A DNA stretch of 64,000 bases from Climacteris rufus (GCA_013398175.1 VZRZ01002089.1:984358-1048357); one strand, 5' to 3'; shown: positions 25,024 through 39,177, numbered from the stretch's first letter. Translations and numbers: made by a program. Notes: generated by a model not told the origin, from the sequence alone.

Positions 25024-28000
25024 CTGAAAAATCAATTAAATAAAATACTGAGTAAAATTATTTTAAAGACATAAACTACCAATCTTAATCTGACACTAAG
25101 AAAGCTCTGCTTTGTCTAGTAAAGATGCAGTTCTGTAGCCTATTTTCTGTCAGTGGAAGAGATGATGTAACAAAATAACACATTACACTGATAAGAGGGC
25201 ACATATTTTACAGTGAATTTTTAATTTTTGGCTATATGATCAGGTTCCATAGTACCATTTTCTATGAAACAAGAACAATTTAAAACTTGCTAAACTTCTA
25301 AGTGTGACGATGTTCTATCTGCAAATTGCTCTCCTTCCAGAAACTAGACAACTATATATATACTTTGCAAACAAACAAAGTACATTTAAGAAAACACCAG
25401 TCTTGGGGTCTTTAGTTTCTATACAAAATGTGAAAATGATCCTTAATAACTATACATATGGCATTCAAGGATATTTAATTGGTAAATACGGTTTCCAACT
25501 AGATGCTTCTTGCTTTTATATGTCATACTTGCCTCTATCCTTTTAGGAATTTCAACATATAAGAAACAAGTAGTTTTGTTTCTTTGACCTTAAGCTGTTA
25601 TATTATTTACCTGATTCTCCTATTCATTTAAGTATTAGAAAAAAATAAAAAGGCAGGACATTTAGATATGAAATATAAATTTAAAAAATCACTTTTATCC
25701 AAATGTTTGTGGAGAAGTTTCCTTTCTAATTTTGTTTGCTCTATCAATTTGTATTCTCAACTTCTATATCTTTAAAAGCTAAGCTTTAAATTTGTGCAGT
25801 CTGTTCTCATCTCTGTATCACATTTTGTGCAGAATGTCAATTTTGTCTACAGCCTGCCAATTATGATTTATCTGTTCCTTCATAAAAGATATATGTAGTT
25901 TCCAGTAACCTTAGCTGAAGAGTGTGATTAAGTTACCCACAACCTCTAAAAATCTTTAACTGGAATACTGACCACAGGACCCCGCTGGAACTCAGATTAA
26001 TGGTCATTACCTCACCTGCACTTAGTTTTTAGCCATTTGTGGGTATAAACAGGACTTAAATAAGGACTTTAATTCACTATTACTGAAAGTACAAAGGATT
26101 TGACTGCACAGCAAATGAAATTAGAAAAGAAATAACTTCCAAACTTAGTGTATAATGGATATGCCTGAAAAGACATTAATTTCAAAACTGAGGTATCACA
26201 GATGCTTTAGGTGTATCACAATTATATAAGTAAAATAAATTAGGATGCACAATTGAAGAAAACTTGTGAAAACTGTATTTTTACATAACTTTATATCAGT
26301 CTAACCTAGTCCTAACACCAAGCACCTGACAAGCAAAAGGATCTTTTTGCCAACCATAAGGAAGTTAACTATGCTAACTATAAAATTCACATGGATAAAA
26401 ATGTCTTTAACTTGACCAAATTTACTCTTGAGGTAACTGACACTTTGCTGAACTTGGACAAAATAATCTGTACATTAGTGTGGCTACAACTCTTCTCTCA
26501 TTGAAGTCAGTAGCAAAATATCCATAACCTTCAGTAACACAACAAACTTCATGAAAAGAAACAAAATGGCTCACCAAGCTCCTATAAAAATTACAAGTAA
26601 GCATTTGGACAAGATGATGTGAATTAATGATCGGAAAAACATTCTCATGGTTTGACCCAATTTGCAGTGATACAAAGATTTCCAGTCAAGTTTAAGAGTA
26701 GGTATAGCTACATACTGCTTATATATCTGGAATACATACAATCCCTTTCAGGCATTTAGCAAATAAAACCAAAAATAGCAAAATAAAGAACAATGCAAGG
26801 AGTTACATTTGGTATTTGTTACAAAGGATTTGACAGTTTAACCAGGTTGGAAAATCACAGTTGTGTAAATGAAACTTCAGGTAGGACAAATGTACATCTT
26901 CACTGGTCCCCCAAGTAAACTATACTGGCCAAAGCAGTTTCATGGCACTATAATCACATTTACTGTAGGGCATTGTAAACTTGGCAAAGAGTTCTACTCG
27001 GTAGAGTCTGCCTTATGAAGATTTTGCCTGAGGAAAATACTTTTCAAAAGACAGCAGTTCTTCACTCTTGCAGTCCAATACTGTAGAAATGCAGTAGACA
27101 GATTTTTTAACTTATTAGGGCATCAGCATGTAGCTACAGCAGCATCGAACAGTGCAGGATAATTTATCATACCAGGGAGTCGTTTTGAAGGTAATTTTGC
27201 ATTACACTGCAGACACTGATTCCACTGCAGAAACAGTCTAAGCCTTAATTGCAAGATAATCCATGTCTGTGTAATGAGATCTCTCTGAGAGTAGCCTAGA
27301 TTGCATGAAAAACATTCAAGAGTTTAAAATGTTTCTTGCAGATGATATATTACATGGGTTCACTAAGAATGTTCTGTGTCAGATAAATTTTATGTTTATT
27401 TTAGTTATAAACAGCATTAAAATGACCAATAACAGAAAGAAATAAATGTGAAAAAAGCTTACAAATAATCCTAGACTCAGGCACAAACAAAAGGTGAGCA
27501 ATAACTTATCTAATATATACTCTGAACTTGTCAGTAAACCATAAATTATGTATATGAACTTAATAACAAGAATACCTTTCTTCTTGAGATTTTTTTTTCT
27601 CTATTTCTATCCCTGGTTGGTGCCACACAGTGGAAGGTGAGATGTGTGTATGTTTTCCAGTCAAAGCAATCTTTCAAAGCAATACCAGTGTTTTGTGAAT
27701 CAGAAATGACCAAACGGATTTGCTGCTTCTATAATGAATAGATATGAGATACACTCCAAAAATGTGATGGGGGAAGAAGAGTTAAAAATTCTTTGTCCTA
27801 CTTTGAGTACTGTCTTGCTTATTGCACTTATTCTGCAAGAAATAACACTGTCCTTTAGTAAAATGATTGACAGGCATGAAGGCTAAATTTTAGAAGCGTT
27901 ATGGATGTGATCTGATGGTATTACTGCAGTAAACACTGGACCTTCCTGCAGAATCAAGCTTCTTCCTTTCATAGCAGGGCTTGCATATTGCTGAACCGGC

Positions 28001-31000
28001 CACTATAGAAAAAGCTGGGAAAGCCAGAACCAAATTTTGAAGTCCTTTAATTTTGCCCAGACTTTTTTGATGATCATTCCAGTTACAGTTGGGAATGGAC
28101 AATTATAGTTTACTAATTGAATTTCCTTCCTTTCATTTTTTTCTTCTGTAATACAATGGTTGCAGTTCTTTCCAAATTCTTTGACCCTCTCTGCAGGCAT
28201 AAAGCTGTCATAAATCCTTTTATACGGCTAGAGAAGAATTCCTTCCTAGGAGGAATTAATGGATAGCCTTAAGTCACCTCCACTTTTGGACTTCAGCATA
28301 GGGAATGTGTGAGTGGGAGGGGGAAGGTGGGGGGAAAAAAGGATTGGACAATCCTGTTAAACCCCGACTGACAGCAATGGTCCCTGTGGCTAACATACAA
28401 GGGATTATATTGCTCTAACTTCTTTGGGGAGAAAACTTGTTTCTTATTGGTTGCTGCATCAGGGGATTGTACAACTCACTTCACCATCCTGTCTTGAAAG
28501 GTAATTCCCTTCCTGTCATCCTGTCCTTAGAAGGTAGTTCAAGCACTTTTAGATGAATTCTGGATAGTGTTCCAAAATATTGCTTATGTTTTGTTATTTT
28601 TAATGTGCATTATATTCCTGGTACGATCCTTCTCACATAAATACAGTGTCCACCTCATAGCTTCGGTGTACCTACACAGGTATTTTAAAGTAATTCCCAT
28701 ATTAAATGAAAGAACTTGCTTGCAGAAGAATTGAATGACTTGTCTTGCAATTATTTCTTCTACTGTACTGATATTTTCAGTTTACCTTCCTGTTTAACTG
28801 CCTCATGCATGGTCATTTTTGTTCCTGACATTGTATGGGCAAGTAGACATAAATATTTTTGCAAAAAAAAAGGGTTAAAAGGTGCAAGAGTAAAAAGAAA
28901 CATGTAATAGGCATATCTTAAAACCTTTATTTTGCTCTTAGTATCTCTCTGCCTACATATGTGGCATTTTCTACACAGCACATCAGGCAGCACCACCTTA
29001 ATTTTGGATAATTAGCCAGAAAATTTCATATTTGATCTCACTTTTCTGTTCATTAAATTTGTTATGGGGTCTGAATCACAACTTCAGCACTATCCATGAA
29101 TATTAATACTGGATATAACCCAGAGATTATAGGCAGCTGAAGGACTATCCAGATGGATGGAATGTATAAGAAACAAATATTTTCAGACATATATACCTTT
29201 TCTTTCTCTAGTTTTAATGCAAGTGTTGTTTTTGTATGAATCTTAAAAAATACTATTGACAATAATTTGTCATAACCTACTTTTCTGACATCAAGCAAAA
29301 TGATAAATTATGACTTTCAGGGATTTAAAACCTCACTCATGCTTTTCTGATAATTTCTTTAAAACCAAAATCCATCAACTAAGAAATTCTACTCTTTATC
29401 TAGTTCAAAAAATAGAACGTAATTAAAACACCACAGAGAGCTTCTTCATAAAGAAGACTTTACATGCAATTTTCATTTTTACTTTTTTTTGCTTAGTTTG
29501 ATGATGAACTAGGAAGTATGTGATATATGTGAGTGTGAAAATAAAAAAAAAAATACAATACTCCAGAGTATGGTAGAATATGACATATGTTTGCATATGG
29601 GAAAATCCACATTTCTCAGAAACTGGCAGTAAACTTTAAACTTGTGTTACTGAGCCAGAATTTCATTTTGCGTCATCAGAAGTTGGTAAAAAGAACCTTG
29701 CCTAGTATATCCCCTGGGCAAAACATCAGCTTAATTCTGATTTCACTTACTTTCCTGAATACTGTACATTTTTTTTTTTTTTTTAGCTTTACCTTAGCCT
29801 GCAATTTGCTAAATTTTTTATTTTTGTTACTTCTATTTTTTCTGACTTGGAGTTTAAGGGTCATTTTAGCTGGGATTTAAGAATGTTTTGTAATTAGGCA
29901 TGCAAATACAGAAATACAGTTCTTTTTTCTTTGCTTTGAGAAATCCTTCCTTATTTACTTCAGAATATGGTTTTCTAATTTTTACATTTTTAATGTCTTC
30001 ATTTCTAAATAATTAGTTTAAATCATTAAAATAATATTTAATAATTTTGCAAAGTTCCACCAGAATACTATTATGAATTTTGAAAACAGCTCTACATTGC
30101 AGAATTAAACAGAACTTTTGGCACTATCATCAGTTAGAAAAGAATAAAATTCTCTCTAATGTATGTACACAGCAAATGACCTGATCTGGTAGGCCCATGA
30201 ACAAAATCACTTCTATCAAGCAGTTTCTCAAGATTGGTTCTAACAAAGGCTTCTGTAGTGCCTGTGAACCTTGAAGAAGTCACACTGGGCTATCAAAGTG
30301 CTGATTGCACGAAAAATTTTCAGTGAATAACATCCTGCTTAATAGTAAAACTTTATGAAAGCAGGAAAAGATACTGACTCATTCAATAAAATGAAAGGAT
30401 TGTTCAGTAAAAATACTTTTCGAAAAGGGCTGTTTAAAAAAATCTTACTTTCAACTGGCTACAGGCCAACACAGAAAATGTTGTTTATTGTGGAAGTTAC
30501 TTGTTCTTTGTGCACAGAAAAACTAGAAAAGTGAAAATACAACAGCAAGCTCTTGAAAACTTACTTGTGAAAAAACATCTTTTTCAAGATATCTCCCTTC
30601 CTCTTTATGCATTTATTCTAAAGTACATTTATAATCTATGCTTACCTTCACATAAAAGCATATGCATGACCTGCATTAATAACTTCATTTGTAATTTATG
30701 AATGATGATTAACTCTTTTTCATAAATACTGTATGCATTTACCTTCTCAGTATTCTTTTTCAGTACAAGTACAGTCTTTGAAAAATGCCTAAAATTCTCA
30801 GATATAGATGAAACCAATATCTTGATCTAGAAGTCCTGAGCAATATTTATTTCAATCAACACTATGCAAGGAGTTGTACAGCCTATTATGTAGAAGTAAT
30901 TATAGTGGTTTTAGCTTTGACAGCATTTTATTTGTCACCTTGCCCAAGAAGAGTTAAATCTAACATCTGAAATTGAAAATTCATATCAAATGCACTATCC

Positions 31001-31459
31001 ATCACTCCTGTGCACTTTTAATGAGCTTTATTTATCTGAAATGAAGAAGCAATGCCAGAATTATGTAACATTATGGATAGATTTCAAACTGAAATGAACT
31101 AGTTTTGAACTGAAATGAACTGGAACAAAGAACACTAGTGAAATGCTTAGTGCCAAAATATACCAACACCTCCTATCAATCAAACTAAACCTTGAAAGAC
31201 AAAGATACTGAAATAAATGTTACAAAGACAGTATTTTACATTTTTCACCTGCTGTATTGGTTTGGATATTTGCCTTATTAATTGTAGCTGAGTCTTCTTC
31301 CTATTTTACACTTGTATCTTAGTTTTATGTGAACAATGCTTATGTCTATCATGCAGAAGACTTTAGTTTCCTCAGTGGATAAAACAGTTGACTGTTTTAT
31401 GCAGTATACTGACATAAACAACATCAATCGAAACATTACCTTTACAATGTTTCTCTTAC
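25024..31459 (-). other. ADGRB3: ADGRB3 intron within GAIN region
   Basis: A 6436-bp AT-rich GT-AG intron. I recognise no CR1 copy in it. It contains a G-rich strand at 28310-28340 and a T tract near 29769-29784, and otherwise nothing notable. Confidence 0.88.
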
Positions 31460-31654
31460 CTGCACCCCATCCGAGGCAGGGATATAACTTGCTCTTTTAA
31501 ATGTGTCTGTAACATTTCTGAGAATTTCCACAGAAATTAGAAGGTCCCCAGCATAAAAATTTTTCCTCTGCGTTAAATCCAATAGTGTCTTGGTTACTTG
31601 GGACATGCCATCACCAGCCAACATCCTCTGTCCCTTGGCAAGATGCTCTTTAAT
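31460..31654 (-). CDS. ADGRB3: ADGRB3 exon: start of GAIN region
   Basis: A 195-bp exon (65 codons), phase 0 to phase 0. It starts IKEHLAKGQRMLAGDGMSQV and runs through LLDLTQRKNFYAGDLLISVE to RASYIPASDGVQ. The acceptor is CTGGTACAG before ATTAAAGAG and the donor is GTGCAG followed by GTAAGAGAA. It encodes the first helices of GAIN subdomain A, the part N-terminal to the autoproteolysis core. The motif RNVTDT contains an N-V-T glycosylation sequon. This is the longest exon in the window and the clearest match to BAI3 in particular. Confidence 0.96.
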
Positions 31655-32407
31655 CTGTACCAGAAGAACAAAATTAATATCAGAACCTAATTTACTGAGA
31701 AAAATATATGATAAATTCTAAACACATTCTAAATATTAAATCTAGTAAAAAAAAAAAGTGTCCTATTAAAGATAAGACAAATAGTAGTCTATGATGATAT
31801 AAACAGTATTTTTATTAGAGAATTTTATACTGAAAGTTTCTGAATTTCTTGTATTTCACCCATCTGCTTCTTGGAACTCCATGGACTGGACTGCAGATGT
31901 AATCTGCTGTCATGATGCAGCAAGGAACTGTTCCTCCTCAGAGGAACTTCTGTACAACCACGGTTGCCACTCATTTAACAATGAAGAGCTTTGAAAGGAA
32001 TAAATGCTAAGGCAGTACTTGTTATAATCTCATTTACTATAAAAAAGCAGACCCTTCATCTCTTCAAGCCCAGCTTGGCTAGTCAATGCAAGAGAGGTGG
32101 TTTAGTTGGAAGCTGATTATGGTGCTCTCTTCTGCAGCACTAACACAAAGGTGGAACAATCCCGGCTGTATTTTCCATGAAATGCAAATTCAATTATGAA
32201 TAGCTCCTGTGTATCTGCCAAAAGAACATATTTCAGCAGTAACTCTCCCAGCAGATCTGTTCAAGGCTAGTGATCCAAAACAAATATGCTAGAAGTGCCC
32301 TCCTGATAAGAAACTGAACGTGTGGATCTGATTAATTCTCAAAGCTGACTCAGCATCCCAGGAAGATGCAGAGTGTACCACACAGATAGGACAAGGCCAG
32401 ACAAGGG

Positions 32408-32466
32408 AAAAAAAAAAAAAAACCACGCAGGTTGAACAATCTATTTTTAAATATATATATATATGA
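32408..32466 (+). repeat. A15 tract, shared 16-mer and TA repeat
   Basis: An A tract at 32408-32422, the 16-mer GCAGGTTGAACAATCT at 32427-32442, then AAATATATATATATATG. Confidence 0.9.
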
Positions 32467-32510
32467 ATTTATGTATAAAACCACAAGTTCTTTAGGACTG
32501 AAAACCCAGT

Positions 32511-32600
32511 TACAGAATCGCAGAATATCCTGAATTGGAAGGGTTTCAGATAAAATTACCCAAGACAGACCTGACGCTAAGCAGGAGGGCTGAAGAGAAA
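32511..32600 (-). mobile_element. Short CR1 tail remnant
   Basis: ACAGAATCGCAGAATATCC and GAATTGGAAGGGTTTCAGA resemble the inverted CR1 3' terminus. Highly decayed; the inner limit is unclear. Confidence 0.65.
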
Positions 32601-32706
32601 ATACTATGCAACTGGCAACCATAATGCTTTATAAATGTATCTTCAATTGCTTTTTAACTTGGCCTTATTACTGACATATAGAGGGAAAAATTACTAATGT
32701 AACATA

Positions 32707-32758
32707 CAGTTGAACTAGATGATATTGAAATTCTCTTCAAACCTTTATGATTCTGTGA
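32707..32758 (+). mobile_element. Short CR1 tail remnant, opposite orientation
   Basis: AGTTGAACTAGATGATATTG followed by CAAACCTTTATGATTCTGTG is a decayed CR1 3' terminus in plus orientation, about 100 bp from the minus-oriented remnant at 32511-32600. Confidence 0.65.
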
Positions 32759-34009
32759 TAACATGGTGGTGATGTGGAAGGGAGAGTGTAAAGATACTTT
32801 TTGTCACTTGCAGATCTCCTCAGACAATTTGTGTCGATATGCAGGCCTTCATTATATAAAATAAAATACACTATATAGTAAAAGTAGCACACTGTTTGAA
32901 AGAGTTCAAATAACTCTCAGGAAAGCAATTTTAAAAATGCAATCATCCTCTGACAAACAGACTCTAAGCAGTGGGGTTTTTTTTCATGCTGTTGGTTCAT
33001 ATTTTGGTTACATTCTCAACCAGTCTTCAGATAAATTGGATATATGTAACACAGCTGGGGCTGTGGCCTTAAGTTGTCTTTAAAAGCAGCTGGGGACTGC
33101 TATGGACAAAAACTGCCTTGCCAAAACCCTAGAAAAACTTAAGACCTGGGAGAATGCCTGCCTGCTGCATTAAGACCAGGGAGGGAATCTATTCTATACT
33201 GTGAGCACAGAGGTACAAGCATAATGGTGTTATTACTATCTAGAAAAAAAAAAATCAGTGAGAACTAAGACCATTAACTAGTTTGGTTGGTTGGTTGCAT
33301 TTTTTTAGCTAATATTTCAGCAGAAATACCTCCCTTAGTCTTCAGGCAAGAAGCCTGCTTGCAGAAATACTTTTGTGCAGTTTCCATTCCTTTTAGGAGA
33401 CTTTGAAAGTAATCACATAGTAAAATAATAGTGGAGAAAAAGGTGTGAGAATGGAAGGAAATTAATTTCAGTAAATTCAGGGATCTCATATTGTACACGT
33501 AACATTATGAACTACTTTCTTGGGAACAAGAGAAAGCAAACATGATCTTGATTTTATCTTCTTCCTGTGACAATTTCCTTGTGAAATGTTGCCATTTGTC
33601 TCATCTACTCACACATTGTGCCTAGGTAGCTGGTGAAAAGTGCATTTGCCAGCAAAGTAACACATAAGAGTAAAACTTTTGCTGTAACTCATCCATCTAA
33701 CTTTACACCAGAACGTATTTCCAGATTTTGAGGATTAACAATAGTCAGTGTACCTTCAGTCAAGTCCAAAAGATACATAACATAAAAGACAGTCCATAAG
33801 GCTGAACTCTGAAATCTAACGTGACTCAGGATGTACTATGGGAAAAGGCATCGTGCATCTTGAAGGCAGGGTTTAAGAAAGAAAAAAGATGTTCTTTTAG
33901 TACCAGTAACAACAGCAATGTGATCAGTCCCCATAAAACTCTACTGTGCTGTTATGCTTGTATTGCTGCCTGAAAAGGCTAGCCCAAAATCTGAGACTAG
34001 TCAGGAGTA

Positions 34010-34400
34010 AGGGAATAAAAGGTGGGTATTTATTTGAAAGACCTTCAAAGGTACATTTAGGGCAGACAAAGCCCTCCTAGGGGCATCACCCAAAATGGAC
34101 GAGGAGTCACAAGTGCTCCACACCTTTATAGGTTTGGTCCATTTGCATATCAGCATAAATTCACCAATTAAAACTTTGCAATTTCCCCCTAGCTCCCTTA
34201 GCTCGCTCCCCACCTCCCCTTTAGAAGCTTGGGCCTGGGCAGTCCAAGTGTCCTTGAAGAGCAAGCCCAGAGAGGCACTGTTATGTCCATCTTAGCATGA
34301 GAGAACAGCAGCTAACAGGCTATGAAGCATCTCAGAGTTACACATTAGGCAATACAGAATTCGAAAAAATATAAGGGTTAAAACCTAAGGTGACATTATA
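34010..34400 (-). mobile_element. Probable decayed LTR of an avian endogenous retrovirus
   Basis: This block differs from its AT-rich surroundings. Read on the minus strand it would place an AATAAA at about 34029-34034 near the 3' part of an LTR. The sequence around AGACCTTCAAAGGTACATTT and TTTGGTCCATTTGCATATCA resembles avian LTR sequence as I remember it. No viral gene is visible. Borders, family and target-site duplication could not be fixed, and similar-looking sequence may extend to about 35110. Confidence 0.45.
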
Positions 34401-36960
34401 AACACTGCTAGGAAGGCTGTTGAACTATCTAGCAAGTTACTTTGTAATGCATTATATTGCTTGCTTTTGCTTCGTCTGTATGTTCAACTTCCATTTGTTT
34501 TTCCATGCTCCTGTGAGACTTTAAACTCATATTTTAAAGATGGCAGGCACCAAGTTGTTGATGGTTTTGGACCATACAAAGCACACAGAAGTCTTCGTCT
34601 CAGCTGCTTCTGGGATGCAAATAATAAATTAAAATGATCCTGGTTTTGACTAGTTTTTGTACTTTTGAATAAGTAAAGCTCTATTTTCAGTCGAAAATTT
34701 TGCAGATCTCTAACAGCAGAAGTGGGAGCTGTAGTATAGCCTTTAATGCCTTCAGCAAGACATTTTGGTTGCTTTTTTGGACACAATGATAAAAAAGGTC
34801 TAGCAAATGCCCACAGTGTCACAGGACTAAGTTATTACACCTACTTCAAAAGTAGCCAGGATTGTGATGTAGGTGGTTTGAAGTATCTCAGAATTACTGG
34901 CTCTTAAAACTACAGCTCAACTTGGAACTGTTTTTTTTTTTTCAAAATGACATACCCAGAAAGCTCAATTTCCCAGCCCAAGTACCCTTTCTCCCTTGGG
35001 CCACACCACTCACACACAGCTTCAAGGGCACCTTTTTTTCATCCTCTCAAGCTCCAACCCAGAAGTTCCTTTCCCTGATCCTTAGCTACCCCTCCAGGCC
35101 CACACCTTAAGTTAGATTAGCAGCATACCCTTAGAAATTGCACAACAATACACAAGTTTGCAATGTGTTTAGGCAAGAAAACTGAGTGAAAATTAGAGCT
35201 TATTAGGAGGAAGTTTTGACTAAGACTAGCAAGCAATGTGCAGGGAAGAATTAACAGCTTCTTTATTATCTGCTTATTACACAATGTATTTTCTTGTTGT
35301 AAGACATCTTACAAGTTCTAAACACAACTTTAAAATCACAGGCCATTCACTCAGTTGATGTAAACTGGTTCAATACTATTAAAGTCTCTGAAGATGTTCA
35401 GATTAGCATGAGTTGAAGGTAGTGGATTATTACACAGCTATCACAATAATCTTCCTGCATGAAAATACAGAATATTCTTATCAGTAGTTAGTATGTCTTC
35501 CTCACATACTGCTTATTTTCCGTGCTATGGTCACTGTGATATTATGTGCTGCCCAAGAAAGCTATTTTGGTCACCGCTCTAGGTCCTTGTAGTTCTCTGT
35601 GTGAAGGTCATTTTTTAGTGGTCTTACAGGCTGCTCATTTAAAATAAAGTTTATGAGCCGGGAGATAGTGAAATGAAGCAGCTGTTAAACTGACACTTCA
35701 GTTGTCAGCCCAACCTCTGGCTGCCTGCACTAAACGGCTGCATACTTGAAAAATTACTGAAATGTTTAACTGGACTTTGACTCAGGGTCCAACTGCCTCT
35801 GTCCCCCGATTTATCAGAAAGTATGATATAATAAAAATGCCTCTTTACAAAGTCAGATCTCTTAGGCCTCCAGAGTACAAATTTATTACTGCATAATAAC
35901 TATTGCAAATTTAACAGCTAGATGTGGTTTAAAAGGACAGAAAACAATAAACCCTCAATAAACCTATAAAAGACTGAAAAGAGTTATTAATTTGAAAACT
36001 AGCTACACCGTCAACCATTTTTCATTATTTTTTAAGATGATGTTGGATTCATGGCTAGTTATTACTAATGATGTCATTAATACATTTTATGGTAGGGGGA
36101 ACTACAAGAAACCAAATTAGGAAGCCTTATACAGAAGTGAGAAAAGATAGTTTGAAATAAAAATATATCCTGAAATTGCTCATAATCTGCAAACCGCTTT
36201 TCTTTTCAACTACATATCCAAGGGCTAATATTTTATAGAATATATTTCATAGTGCCCTTCAGATGCAGAAATTGTAAGAATATTCACATCACACCTGTAA
36301 TGTGATGTCATTGTGACAAAGACCTTTTTCATATTTGAGAAAAACATTTTTACAGGCTGGATTTTTTCTGATAATCAACAGACAGTCCTTTAACTATTTT
36401 GAGACAGAACCTTAATTTATTTTTCCTCAATGTAATACATTATTTACTATTTATTTGCCTACTTTCAGGCTGTTTCAGTGTTCAAGAATATAACTTCATC
36501 CATCTTTTAAAAGAAACAGAGTGTGGTCCAAAGATAGGGCTATGCATCTTCAGGTATGTATCTAAATATTTATAACCTACTGTCATGCAAGAGATGTTTT
36601 CTATACATTCAGTGTTTTATGAAGGAGATTGCTAAAGCAATACAAAGTAATTTTCCACTTTGTCATCAGTGAAATTAGTTAGTAGTCTCAATCTCAATCA
36701 TGATAACATACTATCAAATAAGCATTTTCTGCAAAGAGGAAGGCAATCATATATTCCTTTTCTGTACAGCAGAAAAGGGAAAAAGTAATTGGTATCCATT
36801 GTGTCAAGGACGATTAAGGATGTAAATTAAGGAAAATTTAACAACTGCAAAAGATGTACCACAGTTTACCTGAACAAACTATGCAGACTTCCATATTGGA
36901 GGTCTTAATAACAGCCAAGAAAAACAAAATGCTGGAATAATAAAAGTATAATTGATTCTG

Positions 36961-37018
36961 ATAGGACAGAAAATTGGGTTGGATGATCTCATTAATTTCC
37001 TTTCAGTTCTACCATTAT
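36961..37018 (+). mobile_element. Possible CR1 tail remnant
   Basis: TTGGGTTGGATGATCTCATT and CAGTTCTACCATTATG resemble the CR1 3' terminus, with loss of the ATTCT unit. Too short to be sure. Confidence 0.42.
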
Positions 37019-39177
37019 GTAACAGGTCCCTGCAAATGTTCTAAAACCCAACTAAACCTACTATAATTTACCCCAAACAGAAAAGTTAAAGTTTTAAGGA
37101 GTGCCCTGAAAATGAACTTCTACTGTCCTGCATTTATACACTCATGGTGTGCAATCCTCCAAACCAAGTTTTTGCAGAAACTGTACTTCAATCTGCCTCT
37201 GTGCACTCAGCTGAAATAATTACAACTCAGTGCTTCAAGGAACTTATTCTAAATATATACTGATGAAAAGAAAAACCAGCATTGCTTCACTATATAGAAA
37301 CAGTTGTATTTATGTATACCTCTAAATATTTTTTAGCAAAATATTCCTCCAAATAGTGATTTGGTTTTAGAGAAAAGAAGGCAAATTTATTACACAGAAT
37401 CCTGTGTTGTTCTAGACATTAATCTCAGGCAAACTGAATCTCTGCACAGATGTCAGAGTGCTCTTCTATGTGTAATGAGTTTTGTAGAAGAATCTTTGAA
37501 AAAAGTAATCTAGTATCTGTGGAGGTCAAAAATGTTTTTAGAAGGAGAATGTGAACAGCTCAGAGGAATGCTTGGTTCTTTCTTTTTTCTCTACTCTCTT
37601 TCACAATAAGACTTCTACTATGGTACACAAGCAATTTTTTACCACTTTAACCTATTACATAATTTCTTTTTTTCAATCATCATCCTTATCACCATCATAA
37701 TCAATATTGTCAATTCTAGTCCTTAAGCTATAACCACTAAGTAGGTAACAGAGAAAGTCATTATACAGTTTCAGTATTTTGATTTTGCACGGATTCAACA
37801 AAACATTTTAATGGATATTTTGAATAGATAAGACTGCTCTCAGTAGAATATCAAATGACTCTAGGGACAAGGAAGGAATAATCATTGAACAGATCACTTT
37901 TTTTTTCCTTATTATTGTGTTTGTTGACCAAGATTTCTATTATTAATTAAGTACTTCTCTTAAATGCTCCAATTATCTGTGATTAAATCCCGCTCACGTT
38001 GGCATGCTGTGTGAGACAACTTGTTATTGTTATTGTTGTTTCTGTTTTTAACCAGAGGGCATGTCTTCAAGATTTGTGTTATCTATGTATAATGCAACCT
38101 GACAAGAGCAAGAGTTGAGAGGAAAAAGAGAATGATGATTCTGAGAGGTTTGTTTTCATTCTATGACAGACATAACATTGCTTGAGGTAAAGTCTCCTGG
38201 TTCTCTGTACTGACTGAATGACTGAGGCTAGGGGTCACAAAGTGATGTACTACGAATGAGTTGTCTTTCATTTTTATGTTGTATGGTCATCCTGGTAAGT
38301 GTGTCCCTAAACCATAAAGCTCTGATAAACGCTTCAATTTAAAAGCTAATTTGATTTTAATCAATGTCTAGATTTATTTTATTTTGTTTCTATACTATCA
38401 TTTTCATGACACTCCTGTTTGAAAGACAAACCAAAACGTTTATTTCAAGAAAATCAGCATTATTGGGGAGCCCCAATTTCTGCATGGGTGTACTGCATTA
38501 AATAATACGCAAGAGAAAAATTCTTTGACCCTAATATACTTAACAAACCATGGTGGGGAAAGCAACAAGCGAAGGAGTGGACAAAAAAGCAAGGGAATGA
38601 TTCTAAGTGCAAGATGCTGTGACCACTTTGTTGTCTCTAGCTGCCAAGCCAAAATCTTGCAGTCATTCTGCAGCTAGTGCTACTTTGAGGGAAATTTAGA
38701 TTAAATATTTGTGTACTGAGTTCTTAAATGGCCTTCTCTTTCTTTACCTCTGGCCATATCCTAGTGAAGTTCACCTGTGGCTGCAGTGTTGGTTGATCAG
38801 TTTAGAGTATCAGTGTGATCAGGGAACACTCAGGTGCTCACTGCTGCAGCAGACACAGCAGCAGCAGCAAACACAGGAGTACATTTCATTTAACACACCT
38901 ATTACTCTTTGGTAAATGTGTGTGTTCCAGACATGCAAAAATTAATTTGGATCCTGAGATGATAGTGGGGACTTCTCTTTGAATTTAACAAGCGGTACTG
39001 GTTGGCTATTAAAATTCAGATATTCAAAAGCAGAAAGGAAGAAAACCATATCTCCAGGTTGAATTGATGTGTTTCCACATTGAATTCAGTTGTGACGTGC
39101 TTGTGCAGAAAAGGAGGTAAATGTTTTCTCCTACTATATAGCATCTCTAAGATTGAGGTGCATCTATACATTGGCAA

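Noticed and set aside
28310..28340. Possible G-quadruplex
   Set aside because: I see only three separated G runs of three or more before the A tract, so a standard four-run motif is not met.
34484..34822. 112-codon minus-strand frame
   Set aside because: No recognised domain; it lies beside LTR-like sequence and may be chance or element-derived, so it was not called as a gene.
38841..38870. CAG-type trinucleotide repeat
   Set aside because: Only about four pure units, intronic, too short to be notable.
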